DNA of 64,000 nt from Romboutsia lituseburensis DSM 797 (GTDB taxonomy: Bacteria; Bacillota; Clostridia; Peptostreptococcales; Peptostreptococcaceae), in contig NZ_FNGW01000007.1 of assembly GCF_900103615.1 (NCBI RefSeq), forward strand, positions 95,160-159,159, written 5' to 3'. The notes under the pieces were generated by a model, which saw only the letters and a list, made by a program, of their open reading frames with translations, did not search any database and was not told where the DNA came from. Shown piece by piece: positions 1-11,874 of the stretch; position 1 is the stretch's first letter, and every line of letters starts with the position of its first letter. The translations under genes and the position numbers were made by a program.

Positions 1-567
1 AAAGGAAAAATAGAAGTAGATGGAGAAGATATATATAATAGCAGCGATGTAATAAAGCTGAGAACTAAAGTAGGAATGGTATTCCAAAAGCCAAATCCAT
101 TTCCAATGAGCATATATGATAATGTAGCTTATGGACCTCGTACTCATGGTATAAGAGACAAAAAAACTTTAGACAAAATAGTTGAAGAAAGTTTAAAGGG
201 AGCAGCTATATGGGATGAAGTTAAAGATAGATTAAAGTCATCAGCTCTAGGATTATCTGGAGGTCAACAACAACGTATCTGTATAGCTAGAGCAATAGCT
301 ATGAAGCCAGAAGTAATACTTATGGATGAACCTACTTCAGCTCTAGACCCAATATCAACTTTAAAAGTAGAAGAATTAATAGAAGAGCTAAAAGATGATT
401 ATACAATAGTTATAGTTACACATAATATGCAACAAGCAGCACGTGTATCTGATGATACTGCATTCTTCTTAAATGGTGAAGTAATAGAGTTTAGAGATAC
501 AAAAACAATGTTCACTAATCCAGAAGATAAGCGTACAGAAGATTATATAACAGGAAGATTTGGATAA
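1..567 (+). CDS. pstB: Phosphate ABC transporter ATP-binding protein PstB (5' end outside window)
   Basis: ATPase subunit of the high-affinity phosphate importer PstSCAB, acting at the cytoplasmic face of the membrane. The reading frame is open from base 1, so the gene enters from the left and its Walker A region lies outside the window. Visible are the Q-loop context [15 protein letters not shown], the ABC signature LSGGQQQR, Walker [13 protein letters not shown] and the switch histidine in VTHNMQQA. The [12 protein letters not shown] stretch is diagnostic of PstB among ABC ATPases. phoU follows 88 bases downstream, the usual pst operon order. No oddities are seen. Confidence 0.97.
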   Translation, partial: KGKIEVDGEDIYNSSDVIKLRTKVGMVFQKPNPFPMSIYDNVAYGPRTHGIRDKKTLDKIVEESLKGAAIWDEVKDRLKSSALGLSGGQQQRICIARAIAMKPEVILMDEPTSALDPISTLKVEELIEELKDDYTIVIVTHNMQQAARVSDDTAFFLNGEVIEFRDTKTMFTNPEDKRTEDYITGRFG

Positions 568-568
568 A

Positions 569-600
569 AAAAGTCGCTTCGGTAACATCCGTTGCTTAAA
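569..600 (-). repeat. Short internally deleted copy of a dispersed GC-rich repeat
   Basis: The bases just after the pstB stop read AAAAAGTCGCTTCG followed by TCCGTTGCT. Both blocks occur, in reverse complement and in the same order, in the element at 11758-11804, where about 20 further bases separate them. It is more GC-rich than the surrounding spacer. It lies between pstB and phoU and may act as a hairpin in the operon transcript. The comparison was made by eye. Confidence 0.55.
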
Positions 601-655
601 AATCACGTTATAGTGAATTAAATATTAGATAATATTAAAAGAAGGGATTTTTTAT

Positions 656-1309
656 ATGGTTAATACAAGTTTAGAATTAAGTATAAATACACTTAAGCAA
701 TACACTCTTACTATGATTGAAAGATGTGAAGATGCTGTTGATAAAGCTGTAGACTGCATGGTAAGAAAAGATTTAGAAGGGTCTAAAAAAGTTATAGAAG
801 AAGATGATGAAATTGATACTTTAAGAGAATATATAAGAGATAGAAGTATTGAATTAATTGCTTTAAAACAACCTATGGCAAAAGATTTAAGATATGTATA
901 TGCGCTAGGGAATATAGCTATAGAACTAGAGCGTATAGGCGATTATGCTGTAAATATAGCTTTAGAGACTCTGAAAATAGGAGAAGAACCATATATAAAA
1001 GCACTAATAGATATTCCTAAAATGGCAAAAGAATGTAAGGATATGCTGTCTCAAGTTAAATTAGCATTAGAGAATGAAGATGAACAGCTATGCTACAAAA
1101 TAGCAGCTCAAGATGATAGAATTGATGATTTATATGTTCAAATTCATATAGATTGCTTAGAAATTATGAATCAAAATCCAGCTACAGTAAATCAAGGTGT
1201 TAGATTGTTATTTGTAGGTAGATACCTAGAAAGAATTGGGGATCATATTACTAATGTATGTGAAAAGTTAATATACGCTATAAAAGGCGATATGGTAGAG
1301 ATTGGGTAA
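656..1309 (+). CDS. phoU: Phosphate signalling protein PhoU
   Basis: Cytoplasmic regulator that links the Pst transporter to phosphate signalling and restrains uptake. The 217-aa length fits the family. The protein has two PhoU repeats, each with the metal-binding E/D-x-x-x-D pattern: IALEL-type ERIGDYAVNIA near residues 90-105 and RYLERIGDHITNVCE near residues 190-205. A GAAGGGA ribosome binding site precedes the ATG. It directly follows pstB, and a hairpin overlapping its stop codon ends the unit. Confidence 0.96.
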   Translation: MVNTSLELSINTLKQYTLTMIERCEDAVDKAVDCMVRKDLEGSKKVIEEDDEIDTLREYIRDRSIELIALKQPMAKDLRYVYALGNIAIELERIGDYAVNIALETLKIGEEPYIKALIDIPKMAKECKDMLSQVKLALENEDEQLCYKIAAQDDRIDDLYVQIHIDCLEIMNQNPATVNQGVRLLFVGRYLERIGDHITNVCEKLIYAIKGDMVEIG

Positions 1310-1334
1310 AATTATATTTTACCCTTCTTTTTTT
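1304..1334 (+). terminator. Rho-independent terminator after phoU
   Basis: Stem GGGTAAAAT / ATTTTACCC with a 3-base loop, followed by a T-rich run. The phoU stop codon lies inside the left arm. Confidence 0.8.
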
Positions 1335-1423
1335 GTATATTAAAAAAAAATTAAAAAATAGGTTTAAAAAACTTATTATCTTTCCATAATCTAAATATAA
1401 AAAATTAATGAGGGGGAAAGGTA

Positions 1424-1663
1424 ATGAGCAAACAAAAGAATTATAGAAATTTATTAGAGGTATTAATGGAAGGCGAAAAAGAAAACAGAGATCTACAAGA
1501 TTACATATGTGAGATACTTCCAGAGAAAGCTTCTGATTCAAAATATATAGAAAAATTGTATTGTAGAGTATGTGATATATACGATGCAATAGATATGGAT
1601 ATAGATAAGTACTGGATAGCTAACAATTATATAAACATGCTAAGAGAAGTTAAAACATTTTAA
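1424..1663 (+). CDS. Small acidic hypothetical protein, 79 aa
   Basis: A 79-residue soluble, acidic, probably helical protein with no recognised domain. It has two cysteines in its central part, no signal peptide and no membrane segment. An AGGGGGAAAGG ribosome binding site precedes the ATG and a strong terminator follows, so it looks like a real single-gene unit. I do not recognise the family and give no function. Its position after pst/phoU does not establish a link, because a terminator lies between them. Confidence 0.7.
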   Translation: MSKQKNYRNLLEVLMEGEKENRDLQDYICEILPEKASDSKYIEKLYCRVCDIYDAIDMDIDKYWIANNYINMLREVKTF

Positions 1664-1668
1664 AAAGC

Positions 1669-1706
1669 AAAAGACTATTAAAAATATAAATTTAATAGTC
1701 TTTTTT
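1669..1706 (+). terminator. Rho-independent terminator
   Basis: AAAAGACTATTAAA pairs with TTTAATAGTCTTTTT across a short AT loop and runs into T residues. It closes the 79-aa gene. Confidence 0.85.
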
Positions 1707-3447
<1,741 letters not shown>

Positions 3448-3475
3448 TAAACTAACTAAAAGTTTATATATAGCT

Positions 3476-3506
3476 GGGGACTATCTGAAAAGATAGTCCC
3501 CTTTTT
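3476..3506 (+). terminator. Rho-independent terminator after gdhA
   Basis: Perfect 11-bp stem GGGGACTATCT / AGATAGTCCCC with a GAAA tetraloop and TTTTT tail. Confidence 0.92.
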
Positions 3507-3646
3507 GCGTTGTAGGAATTTATATATAAATATGAGTAAATACTATCGACAAATAATGTATTTATATAGATAATATTAAAGTAGTATAAAAAATATCTAA
3601 AAAGGTCATATAAAGTTAAATGTTTCTACGACCAGGAGGTAAGATT

Positions 3647-4522
3647 TTGAAATTGCAAAAGATTGGAATGAGGACCACAAAAACAGGTTTAGCAGTTATG
3701 CTGTGTGTAATTTTGGGTGGACTTTTAGTTGAGAGCCCTTTTTATTCAGCGACAGCGTGTATAATATCTATGCAAGATACTGTAAAAGGATCTATGAAAG
3801 CAGGAATAAATAGAGTAAAGGGGACAATTTTAGGTGGAATAATAGGATATTTAATTGTTTTGATTGATCCAGGTAATCCTATACTATGTGGAATAGGTGT
3901 TATGGCGACTATTTATGTATGTAATTTATTTAAGCTAAATAAATCCATAGTTGTAGCATGTGTAACATTTTTATCTATACATTTAGGAATAATAGACTCA
4001 AATCCAGCTCAGTATTCTTTTCATAGAGTACTAGACACATCTATAGGTGTAGTAGTAGGTGTATTAATAAATTATATTATAGCTAGACCAGACTATTTAG
4101 ATAGTACTATAAATGAATTTAAACAAATTGAGAAGCTAACGGTTGAATTTATTGAATCTAAAATAGTAAATAAAGCAAGTTTTGAAATTAAAAAATTAGA
4201 AAAAGAAATTAAAAAAGTCGAAAGTGTATATTCTAAATTGGTTGATGAATTAAATTATAGTAGAAATGATGTAGATATTGAAAAATTAGGAAGTGCTTTG
4301 TGCATTAGTAGAGAAATTTATTTTCATATGCAGTCTATTGAATTATTAGAGAAAAAGCTATATTTAAGTCAAGATAACTATGAAAAGATAAAAGAATTGC
4401 ATAAGCTAGAAGATATAAAATGGGATTTACATGAAAGTAAAAGCCCTGTTTTTAATTATCATTTAAGCAAAATTATAGAAGAAATAAAATTACTTCATAA
4501 TATAAATAAATCTAATGAATAA
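3647..4522 (+). CDS. Aromatic acid exporter family (DUF939-like) membrane protein
   Basis: An N-terminal half of about 150 residues with several membrane helices (for example TGLAVMLCVILGGLLVES and GVVVGVLINYIIA) is followed by a helical, charged cytoplasmic domain. This is the layout of the small aromatic-acid-exporter/FUSC-like proteins of Firmicutes. The substrate is unknown. I chose the TTG at 3647 as start: an AGGAGGT ribosome binding site lies at 3634-3640, six bases before it. An in-frame ATG at 3620 is upstream of that site and has none of its own. The gene appears monocistronic. Confidence 0.8.
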   Translation: MKLQKIGMRTTKTGLAVMLCVILGGLLVESPFYSATACIISMQDTVKGSMKAGINRVKGTILGGIIGYLIVLIDPGNPILCGIGVMATIYVCNLFKLNKSIVVACVTFLSIHLGIIDSNPAQYSFHRVLDTSIGVVVGVLINYIIARPDYLDSTINEFKQIEKLTVEFIESKIVNKASFEIKKLEKEIKKVESVYSKLVDELNYSRNDVDIEKLGSALCISREIYFHMQSIELLEKKLYLSQDNYEKIKELHKLEDIKWDLHESKSPVFNYHLSKIIEEIKLLHNINKSNE

Positions 4523-4597
4523 TCAATAAAATATAAATAAAAAACAGTGTCTCTGTAAATATTACCTATATAAGTAATATTAAGGAGGCATTTTTTT

Positions 4598-5986
4598 ATG
4601 GAATCGATTAATTTAAATACAAAAATTTTGGATGACTATAAGATGAAGTTGTTTAATGAGTTGATAAGGTTAGTATGGGAAGACAATTTAGAAGAGATAG
4701 ATAATATTCCTCAAAAAATTATAGGGGAGGATGTATATGAAAAATTCGATAAAGAGACTATAACAAACTTAATGAGAGTAACAATGGGATTAGATGTATC
4801 AGAAGAATATGATTTAACATTAAAAGAGTTAGCGTATGAAGCTATGAATATAAATGAGGTTACTCAACCAATAATATCTATAATTTCTCAAGCATGTAAG
4901 TATTGTGATAGAACTAATAAAGAAGAGGAATGTTTTGTAAAAGAAAAGCATATTAATTGTAATGTGAACAATACTTGTAGTTCATGTGGTGATTGTGTTT
5001 CAAAGTGCAATATAGGTGCAATATCGGACAAGATACAATTTATGCCAATGGTAAATTTATTAAAAGATAAAGACTGTCCAGTATATGCTATAGTTGCCCC
5101 TGCTTTTGTAGGTCAGTTTGGAGATGAAGTAACTCCTGGTAAGTTAAGATCAGCTTTAAAGTTTTTAGGATTTGAAGATATGTTAGAAGTTGCCTTAGCA
5201 GCGGATCTATTAACTGCTAAAGAGGCTTATGAATATTGTGAGCATATGAAAGAAAATCCAGAAGGATACTTTATAACTAGCTGTTGTTGCCCTGTATGGG
5301 TAGGAATGATTGAAAATAATTTTAAACATGTATTACCAAATGTTTCACCATCAGTATCTCCTATGATAGCCTGTGGAAGATCTATAAAATTATTAAATCC
5401 AGATGCAAAAGTTGTATTTATAGGTCCTTGTATGGCAAAGAAAAAAGAAGCAGTTATAGATGAGCTAAAGGGAGCTATAGACTTTGTTTTAACTTTTAAA
5501 GAAGTAGAAGAAATATTTAATGCATTAAATGTTAATTTAGTAGATCAAGAAGATGAAAAGAGAGTAGAATCTTCATTTGCAGGACGTGTGTATGCTAAAA
5601 GTGGAGGTGTTAGTGAGGCTATAAAAACGTCAGCTAAGAGGATAAATGAAGATATAAAATTCACAAGTCATTCATTCCAAGGTGTAAAAGAATGTAAAGA
5701 AGGACTAGAGAAATTAAGCAATAATGAAATAAGTGCTACTTTTATAGAAGGAATGGGATGCGTAGGTGGATGCGTAGGAGGACCAAAACGAATCTTGCCA
5801 GTTGAAAAAGGGACAAAATATGTAGAGGATTATTGCAAAGAAACTCAAATGCAGACACCATTTGAAAATTTAAATGTAATTCAGTTTTTAACTATGATGG
5901 GAATAAAAAGAATTGAGTCGTTAGGAGAAAAGGAAGAAGAACAAGTGCTAAAAATATTTAGTAGAAATATCACAGATAATAATTAA
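4598..5986 (+). CDS. [FeFe] hydrogenase, monomeric, with ferredoxin-like domain
   Basis: Cytoplasmic iron-only hydrogenase family protein of 462 aa, expected to couple ferredoxin to proton reduction or hydrogen oxidation. About 100 N-terminal helical residues precede a cysteine cluster with CSSCGDCVSKC, a 4Fe-4S site. The H-cluster domain then shows all three signatures: L1 as TSCCCPVWV (near residue 230), L2 as GPCMAKKKEA (near 280) and L3 as EGMGCVGGCVGGP (near 390). L1 has three consecutive cysteines where the textbook motif has two, which suggests a non-group-A enzyme. Maturases HydE/F/G are not in the window. An AAGGAGG site precedes the ATG. Sensory or bifurcating roles cannot be excluded. 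Confidence 0.88.
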   Translation: MESINLNTKILDDYKMKLFNELIRLVWEDNLEEIDNIPQKIIGEDVYEKFDKETITNLMRVTMGLDVSEEYDLTLKELAYEAMNINEVTQPIISIISQACKYCDRTNKEEECFVKEKHINCNVNNTCSSCGDCVSKCNIGAISDKIQFMPMVNLLKDKDCPVYAIVAPAFVGQFGDEVTPGKLRSALKFLGFEDMLEVALAADLLTAKEAYEYCEHMKENPEGYFITSCCCPVWVGMIENNFKHVLPNVSPSVSPMIACGRSIKLLNPDAKVVFIGPCMAKKKEAVIDELKGAIDFVLTFKEVEEIFNALNVNLVDQEDEKRVESSFAGRVYAKSGGVSEAIKTSAKRINEDIKFTSHSFQGVKECKEGLEKLSNNEISATFIEGMGCVGGCVGGPKRILPVEKGTKYVEDYCKETQMQTPFENLNVIQFLTMMGIKRIESLGEKEEEQVLKIFSRNITDNN

Positions 5987-6015
5987 CGTTATTATATGAG
6001 AGGGAGATTAGGGGG

Positions 6016-6828
6016 ATGAAGTATAAATCTAACATATCTATTATTGTGTCTATAGTATGTATCGCAATAATTGGTTCAGTAATAAGTTTTAATTATTTTA
6101 AGGGAAATGTTAAAGAAACTAGTAGCTATACAGAAAATAACGAAGTAGAAAGTTTAATAAGAGATAATACACTTACAGAAATTATGAAAAAAGTAACAAC
6201 ACCGGAGCAAAAAGGTCCAATACCGAGATCCGGAAAAATAGCATATATAACTATAGATGATGGACCATCAAAATATACAAATGAAATCTTAGATATATTA
6301 GAAAAAAATAATGTTAAAGCAACATTCTTCATGATTAATGGTAATATGAAACTTCATAAAGATGAAGTAGAAAGAATACAAGAAGATGGTCATAGTGCAG
6401 GATTTCATAGCGTATCACATGATATAAAGCAATTATATAAAACACCACAAAATACATTAAAAGAGTTTGAAACATGTGGAAATACTTTTTATAGTATAAC
6501 AGGAGAAGTATCAAAATTAATAAGACTTCCTTATGGAAGTAAACCTTATATGCCAGATGCATCTCATGAATTATTAAAAGAAAATGGATATAAGATGTGG
6601 GACTGGAACTTAGACACTCAAGACTGGAGAGCTACTACTGATATTATAGTAAGTAACGTACTATATTATGGAAGAGATAATCCAAATTTAGTAGTATTAA
6701 TGCATGAAAAAGAGCAAACTGTAAAAGCTTTAGATAGTATGATAAAGGTTTTAAAAGATAGAGGATATGAAATATTACCAATAACAGAAGATACACAACC
6801 TAGAAATTATTGGGATAAAAACTTATAA
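6016..6828 (+). CDS. Membrane-anchored polysaccharide deacetylase (NodB domain)
   Basis: A 270-aa protein with an N-terminal signal anchor (residues about 7-27) and an extracellular NodB carbohydrate-esterase-4 domain. Motif 1 is IDDGPSKYT with the metal and catalytic aspartates, motif 2 is HSVSHD with the metal histidines, and motif 3 is IRLPYGSKP. The expected role is removal of acetyl groups from peptidoglycan or another cell-wall glycan. It starts 29 bases after the hydrogenase stop, but no functional link is known. An AGGGAG site lies about nine bases before the ATG. Confidence 0.9.
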   Translation: MKYKSNISIIVSIVCIAIIGSVISFNYFKGNVKETSSYTENNEVESLIRDNTLTEIMKKVTTPEQKGPIPRSGKIAYITIDDGPSKYTNEILDILEKNNVKATFFMINGNMKLHKDEVERIQEDGHSAGFHSVSHDIKQLYKTPQNTLKEFETCGNTFYSITGEVSKLIRLPYGSKPYMPDASHELLKENGYKMWDWNLDTQDWRATTDIIVSNVLYYGRDNPNLVVLMHEKEQTVKALDSMIKVLKDRGYEILPITEDTQPRNYWDKNL

Positions 6829-6873
6829 AAATATTAGTAAAACTTAAAATAAGGTATATATTATTATAAATAA

Positions 6874-6903
6874 TTGACAATAATATTAGTAATTGGATAT
6901 AAT
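6874..6903 (+). promoter_or_regulatory. Vegetative promoter of the valS T-box transcript
   Basis: TTGACA at 6874-6879 and TATAAT at 6898-6903, separated by 18 bases, immediately upstream of the T-box leader. Confidence 0.8.
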
Positions 6904-6909
6904 TAAATA

Positions 6910-7247
6910 ATAAATGAAAATAAAAACTGTGATGAAGAGGAGTATATAAATACTACCAAAAGAGATGAAGACTCATAGGCTGAAAAGTCTTCTTGGAATA
7001 GATTTGTAGAAGGTAGCTTCGGAGTTTCTAAGCTGAACTAACAGTAAGCTTAGACGGTGTGAATCGTTAAAATCTATTGAGAGCCATAACTATGAAAATA
7101 AGTTTAATTATTTTCAACTATGTGAATTTAAACAACGGATGTGACTGAATGTTATATCGTTGGGGAAATTAAGCATAGTATAGTTTGTGGAATTAAGGTG
7201 GTAACGCGAGCTTTTCGTCCTTATTATAGGATGAAGAGCTTTTTTTA
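6910..7247 (+). ncRNA. T-box leader of valS
   Basis: tRNA-sensing riboswitch in the 5' leader of valS. The start carries the usual GATGAAGAGGAGTA segment. The apical stem-I hairpin GAAGAC...GGCTG...GTCTTC follows. The T-box core AAGGTGGTAACGCG lies at 7195-7208. The terminator (GAGCTTTTCGTCCT paired with AGGATGAAGAGCTTT, then T residues) lies at 7208-7247. Uncharged tRNA-Val should favour the antiterminator formed by the T-box core and allow valS transcription. I could not place the specifier codon securely; valine is inferred from the downstream gene. Confidence 0.93.
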
Positions 7248-7312
7248 TTGCAATAAACTAACAAAGCTTAAAAGCAAATAATTATATTAATTATAAATAA
7301 GGAGGAAACACA

Positions 7313-9976
7313 ATGGAAAATACTAATTTACCAAAAACGTATAATCCTAAAGATTTTGAATCTAGATTATACTCAAAGTGGGTTGAAGATGGATTATTCA
7401 AGTCTAAGCCAAACCCAAATAAGAAGCCATTTACAATAATGCTTCCACCGCCAAATATAACAGGGCAATTACATATGGGACATGCACTTGACCATACATT
7501 ACAAGATATACTTATAAGATGGAAGAGAATGGACGGTTATGAAGCTTTATGGCAACCAGGAACTGACCATGCATCTATAGCAACAGAAGTTAAAGTTGTT
7601 GAGAGAATAAAAGAACAAGAAGGAAAAACTAAGTATGAAATAGGAAGAGAAGAATTCCTAGACAGAGCTATGGACTGGAGAAATGAATTTGGTAGAAAGA
7701 TAGTAGACCAAATGAAACAGTTAGGAGATTCTTGTGACTGGGATAGAGAAAGATTCACAATGGATGAAGGATGTAACGAAGCTGTTACTGAGTTCTTTGT
7801 GAAACTATATGAAAAAGGTCAAATATACAGAGGAAATAGAATAATAAACTGGTGTCCTGATTGTAAGACTACTTTATCAGATGCTGAAGTTGAGCACGAA
7901 GAGCATGATGGTAAATTCTATCACATAAAATACCCAATAAAAGGTAGTGATGAATTCTTAGAAATAGCTACAACTAGACCAGAAACAATGTTAGGAGATA
8001 CAGGTATAGCTGTAAATCCAGAAGATGAAAGATATAAGCACTTAGTAGGTAAGCATGCTATACTTCCTATGATAGGAAGAGATTTAATAATAGTTGCTGA
8101 TGATTATGTTGACTTAGAGTTTGGTACTGGTGCAGTTAAAATGACTCCAGCTCATGACCCTAATGACTTTGAAGTAGGTCAAAGACATAATCTTGAAAAG
8201 ATAAATGTAATGAACGAAGATGGAACTATGAATAAGTTAGCTGGTAAATACGAAGGTATGGACAGATATGAGTGCAGAAAGCAACTTATAGCTGACTTAG
8301 ATGAAGCAGGATACATGATAGCAATAAAAGACCACAACCACAATGTAGGTTCTTGTTATAGATGTAAAACTGTAGTTGAACCAAGACTTTCTGATCAATG
8401 GTTCGTTAAAATGGACGAGCTTGCTAAGCCTGCTTTAGATATATTAAAGAAGAAAGATTTAGAATTCGTTCCTGATAAATTTGATAAAACATATACTCAA
8501 TGGTTAGAAAATATAAGAGATTGGTGTATATCAAGACAGTTATGGTGGGGTCACCAAATACCAGCTTACTACTGCCAAGAATGTGGTGAAGTAGTAGTTG
8601 CTAAAGAAATGCCAAAACAATGTAAATGTGGATGTACTAACTTCAAGCAAGACGAAGATGTTCTAGATACATGGTTTTCTTCTGCATTATGGCCTTTCTC
8701 AACTTTAGGATGGCCAAACAATACAGAAGAATTAAACTACTACTATCCAACAAGTGTACTTGTAACTGGATACGATATAATATTCTTCTGGGTAGTTAGA
8801 ATGGCATTTGCAGGAATGTTCTGTATGGGAGAAACTCCATTTGAACATGTATTAATACATGGATTAGTTAGAGACTCTGAAGGTAGAAAAATGAGTAAAT
8901 CTCTAGGAAACGGAATAGATCCATTAGAAGTAATAGACCAATATGGAGCAGATGCTCTAAGATTCATGTTAGCAACTGGAAATTCCCCAGGAAATGACAT
9001 GAGATTCTACATGGAAAGAGTAGAAGCATCAAGAAACTTCGCTAATAAATTATGGAATGCATCAAGATTTGTATTCATGAACATAGATGAAGAAATAATG
9101 GAAGGTGTAACTAGAGAGTCTGTAGAAGCTAATATGACATTAGCTGATAAATGGATAATATCAAGAGCAAACAACGTTATTAAAGAAGTTACTGATAACA
9201 TGAATAAGTTTGATTTAGGTATAGCAGCTCAAAAGATATATGATTTTGCATGGTCAGAGTACTGTGACTGGTATATAGAAATAGTTAAACCAAGATTATA
9301 TTCTGAAGATAAAGAAGCTAAGCAAACAGCTTTATATACATTGACATATGTACTAGAGAAGATATTAAAACTTCTTCATCCATATATGCCATTTATAACA
9401 GAAGAAATATATACTCATCTTCCAACAGTAGAAGGAAGTATAGTAGTAGCTGAGTTCCCTCACTACAATGAAGCTGATAATATGGCTAAAGAAGAAGAAA
9501 TGATGAACTTAACAATGGATGGTATAAGAAACATAAGAAACGTAAGAGCGGAAATGAATGTACCACCATCAAAGAAAGCTAAGGTTATAATAGTTCCAAC
9601 AGCTGAAAAGAAAGAAGCTATGGAATCAGGTAAAGATTACTTTGTAACATTAGCATCTGCATCAGTAGTTGAAATAGTTGAAAATGAAACTAATATACCT
9701 GAAGATGCAGTAAGTGTTGTTATAGAAGGTGTTAAAATATTTATACCACTTGATGAATTAGTTGACTTCACTAAAGAATTAGATAGATTAAACAAAGAAA
9801 AGGCTAAATTAGAAGGCGAAATAAAGAGAGTTAACGGAAAACTTTCAAACCAAGGTTTCTTAGCTAAAGCTCCAGAAAGCTTAGTAAATGAAGAAAAGGC
9901 TAAGAAAGAAAAGTTTGAAGAAATGATGAACTCTGTTGTAGAAAGAATAGCTAACATAGAAGCTAAAATGAAATAA
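7313..9976 (+). CDS. valS: Valyl-tRNA synthetase
   Basis: Charges tRNA-Val with valine in the cytoplasm. This is a class I synthetase of 887 aa, a normal length. It carries the HIGH signature as HMGH in [14 protein letters not shown] (near residue 55), an editing domain, zinc-binding cysteine pairs such as WCPDCKT and YYCQECGE, and KMSKS in [11 protein letters not shown] (near residue 527). A C-terminal coiled coil spans about residues 820-885. A GGAGG site lies seven bases before the ATG. Transcription is controlled by the T-box leader immediately upstream. Confidence 0.98.
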   Translation: MENTNLPKTYNPKDFESRLYSKWVEDGLFKSKPNPNKKPFTIMLPPPNITGQLHMGHALDHTLQDILIRWKRMDGYEALWQPGTDHASIATEVKVVERIKEQEGKTKYEIGREEFLDRAMDWRNEFGRKIVDQMKQLGDSCDWDRERFTMDEGCNEAVTEFFVKLYEKGQIYRGNRIINWCPDCKTTLSDAEVEHEEHDGKFYHIKYPIKGSDEFLEIATTRPETMLGDTGIAVNPEDERYKHLVGKHAILPMIGRDLIIVADDYVDLEFGTGAVKMTPAHDPNDFEVGQRHNLEKINVMNEDGTMNKLAGKYEGMDRYECRKQLIADLDEAGYMIAIKDHNHNVGSCYRCKTVVEPRLSDQWFVKMDELAKPALDILKKKDLEFVPDKFDKTYTQWLENIRDWCISRQLWWGHQIPAYYCQECGEVVVAKEMPKQCKCGCTNFKQDEDVLDTWFSSALWPFSTLGWPNNTEELNYYYPTSVLVTGYDIIFFWVVRMAFAGMFCMGETPFEHVLIHGLVRDSEGRKMSKSLGNGIDPLEVIDQYGADALRFMLATGNSPGNDMRFYMERVEASRNFANKLWNASRFVFMNIDEEIMEGVTRESVEANMTLADKWIISRANNVIKEVTDNMNKFDLGIAAQKIYDFAWSEYCDWYIEIVKPRLYSEDKEAKQTALYTLTYVLEKILKLLHPYMPFITEEIYTHLPTVEGSIVVAEFPHYNEADNMAKEEEMMNLTMDGIRNIRNVRAEMNVPPSKKAKVIIVPTAEKKEAMESGKDYFVTLASASVVEIVENETNIPEDAVSVVIEGVKIFIPLDELVDFTKELDRLNKEKAKLEGEIKRVNGKLSNQGFLAKAPESLVNEEKAKKEKFEEMMNSVVERIANIEAKMK

Positions 9977-9982
9977 TAAATA

Positions 9983-10020
9983 AAAAAGAGTGTCTTATTT
10001 TTAAGACACTCTTTTTGTTT
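9983..10020 (+). terminator. Rho-independent terminator after valS
   Basis: AAAAAGAGTGTCTTA pairs with TAAGACACTCTTTTT. The stem is near-symmetric and can also serve the minus-strand gene ending at 10094. Confidence 0.9.
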
Positions 10021-10093
10021 ATTAAAAAATGTTGGATATTTTCAATAAGAAAGGGCTTAAATATCAAAGATGATATAACCCCTAGTTTATACT

Positions 10094-10753
10094 TTAGTTA
10101 GAAAATATATCTAATTTTTCTGAAATAATATCTTTGATTCTATTACTTTTATCTAATAAATCATTTAGTCTTTGATTACTTTCATTTAAAGTAGTATTTA
10201 AGTCTTTACCAGCTTTATCTACTTTATTATTAAGATCATTTATAGTCGATTTAGCATTAGAAATTTTATAATTAGCATCGTTTATTTTAGATTTTAATTG
10301 GCTTTTATTACTTTCAACAGAATCTAATTTATCGTTAATTTTATTTAATTTATAAGATGTATCACTTAGGTCTGGTATATTTATACTAGACTTATTTGAT
10401 GAACTTGATGAATTTGAAGTTGTTGAATTATTTTTTAGATTGTCTGAAGCTGATTCAAAATTTAATTTATCAAGTTTTTTTCTTATATCATTAGATAACT
10501 CTAAATTAGATTGAGAGCTATCCTTAACTTCAGTATTTAGTGTTTCATCTTTATTTCCTGATTTTAATTGGTCAAATTTCTTTCTAACTTCTTTACCTAT
10601 ATCTAAATCAGACGTAGAGCTATCAGTTGCTTCTTCTGATTTAGCAGAATCTTCGGCGCTTTTAACTTCTGATATCTGTGAATCATCAAGTTTTGAACAA
10701 CCGCTTAACGCCAATATTGATATTATTGGAATCATAATGCAAGCTTTTTTCAT
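10094..10753 (-). CDS. Coiled-coil lipoprotein of unknown function
   Basis: A lipoprotein signal (MKKACIMIPIISILALSGC) places the protein on the outer face of the membrane, with lipidation at Cys19 or nearby. The rest is hydrophilic and rich in S, N, K and D. Residues about 35-90 contain a twice-repeated segment ending in a DIRKKLDKLN / EVRKKFDQLK motif. Residues about 125-215 form a long heptad-like coiled coil. I chose the ATG at 10753 because a GGGGGG site ends seven bases before it. An upstream TTG overlaps the spacer. No enzyme domain is visible. Confidence 0.75.
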   Translation of the reverse strand: MKKACIMIPIISILALSGCSKLDDSQISEVKSAEDSAKSEEATDSSTSDLDIGKEVRKKFDQLKSGNKDETLNTEVKDSSQSNLELSNDIRKKLDKLNFESASDNLKNNSTTSNSSSSSNKSSINIPDLSDTSYKLNKINDKLDSVESNKSQLKSKINDANYKISNAKSTINDLNNKVDKAGKDLNTTLNESNQRLNDLLDKSNRIKDIISEKLDIFSN

Positions 10754-11000
10754 ACTCAATCCCCCCTGTAATTATCATGTTTAGAATTCTAACTACATTA
10801 TAATCTTTTTTTGAAAAATTGTATATAAGATTATAATCTTTTTATATTAAAAATTATTAAAATTATAATTAATAAATTAATCATTTTTATACTTTATTTT
10901 ATTTAGATTATTTAACGCTATAAACATTACAATATGTAAATATATTTATACTTATTAGTGGTATAATATGAGTAAAATAACATAAATTTTGGAGGGTAAA

Positions 11001-11624
11001 ATGGCAGGGAACTTATTTGGAAAAATAGCAGCAGATACATTAGGTCTATCAGACATTGGAAAAATAATTGAGCCTAAAGATTTTGATAAGGTTGATGGCG
11101 ATGACTATATAATGCATGAAGATGGAGAAAAAATATTCTTTGTAATAAAGTCTAAATCTGATGAGTATGTGTTTACTAATAGAGGACTTTTACATGTAGA
11201 TGGAGCAAGTGCAGTTAGCAAGAAAAGAACAGTAGAAAGACATGAATTTTATTATGAAAAAGTTCATTCAGTAACCTTAGAGACAGCTGGAACTGTAGAC
11301 TTAGATATAGAAATAAAGTTTAACTTTGGAAACCAAGCATTTAGTATAGACGTAGATAAAAATCAATTAGAACAACTAAAAGATTTATATAAGGCTTTAG
11401 TTGAGATAGGAAAACTTCAAGGGAAAAATTATATATCAATAGAAGATGGTACTAATGGTTTAAAAATGGCAAATGAAGCTTTATCAAGATGTGTAATAGA
11501 AGGAAATGTAACAAACATAGTACATGATTTAACTAACTTCAATTTAGATTGGATGGAAGCATTAAGAAAAAAATATAGTAATAAAGATTTTACTGAAGTA
11601 TTTGAAAAGTATATAAATAATTAA
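11001..11624 (+). CDS. PH-domain-containing protein (bacterial PH fold)
   Basis: A 207-aa cytoplasmic protein whose N-terminal two thirds resemble the bacterial pleckstrin-homology proteins: alternating short strands such as GEKIFFVIKSKSDEYVFTN and RHEFYYEKVHSVTLE. It carries a C-terminal helical tail. Its partner and role are unknown. The start is the ATG at 11001 with GGAGGG at 10991-10996; a TTG overlapping that site is not used. A likely -10 element TATAAT lies at 10962-10967. It is monocistronic with its own terminator. Confidence 0.65.
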   Translation: MAGNLFGKIAADTLGLSDIGKIIEPKDFDKVDGDDYIMHEDGEKIFFVIKSKSDEYVFTNRGLLHVDGASAVSKKRTVERHEFYYEKVHSVTLETAGTVDLDIEIKFNFGNQAFSIDVDKNQLEQLKDLYKALVEIGKLQGKNYISIEDGTNGLKMANEALSRCVIEGNVTNIVHDLTNFNLDWMEALRKKYSNKDFTEVFEKYINN

Positions 11625-11629
11625 TATAT

Positions 11630-11665
11630 AAAGCTAACTCATAATTTACTGAGTTAGCTTTTTTA
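11630..11665 (+). terminator. Rho-independent terminator
   Basis: AAGCTAACTCA pairs with TGAGTTAGCTT, followed by six T residues. It ends the PH-domain gene. Confidence 0.9.
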
Positions 11666-11757
11666 TGCTTAAGGGAATTATAATACATAAAAAACTGTTA
11701 GTGAGTTATGAAGCAAGGGAATATTAACACCTCTGTGAAAGTAAAAATGACATTTTT

Positions 11758-11804
11758 GAGCAACGGACGAAGTCGTTGGGGACAGGAGCGAAGCGACTTT
11801 TTTA
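11758..11804 (+). repeat. GC-rich dispersed repeat with two overlapping hairpins and a T tail
   Basis: The element starts GAGCAACGGACGAAG and ends GGAGCGAAGCGACTTTTTT. CAACG/CGTTG can pair around GACGAAGT, and AAGTCG/CGACTT can pair around the centre. The two stems share bases and so exclude each other, and the second runs into a T tract. A shortened, inverted relative lies at 569-600. It sits in the 250-base spacer before an acetyltransferase gene. Confidence 0.6.
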
Positions 11805-11874
11805 TATTTTTTAAAGGATAATATTTAATTTAAGGGAATATATATACCTTAAATAATTTAAAAGGGGAAAATTT

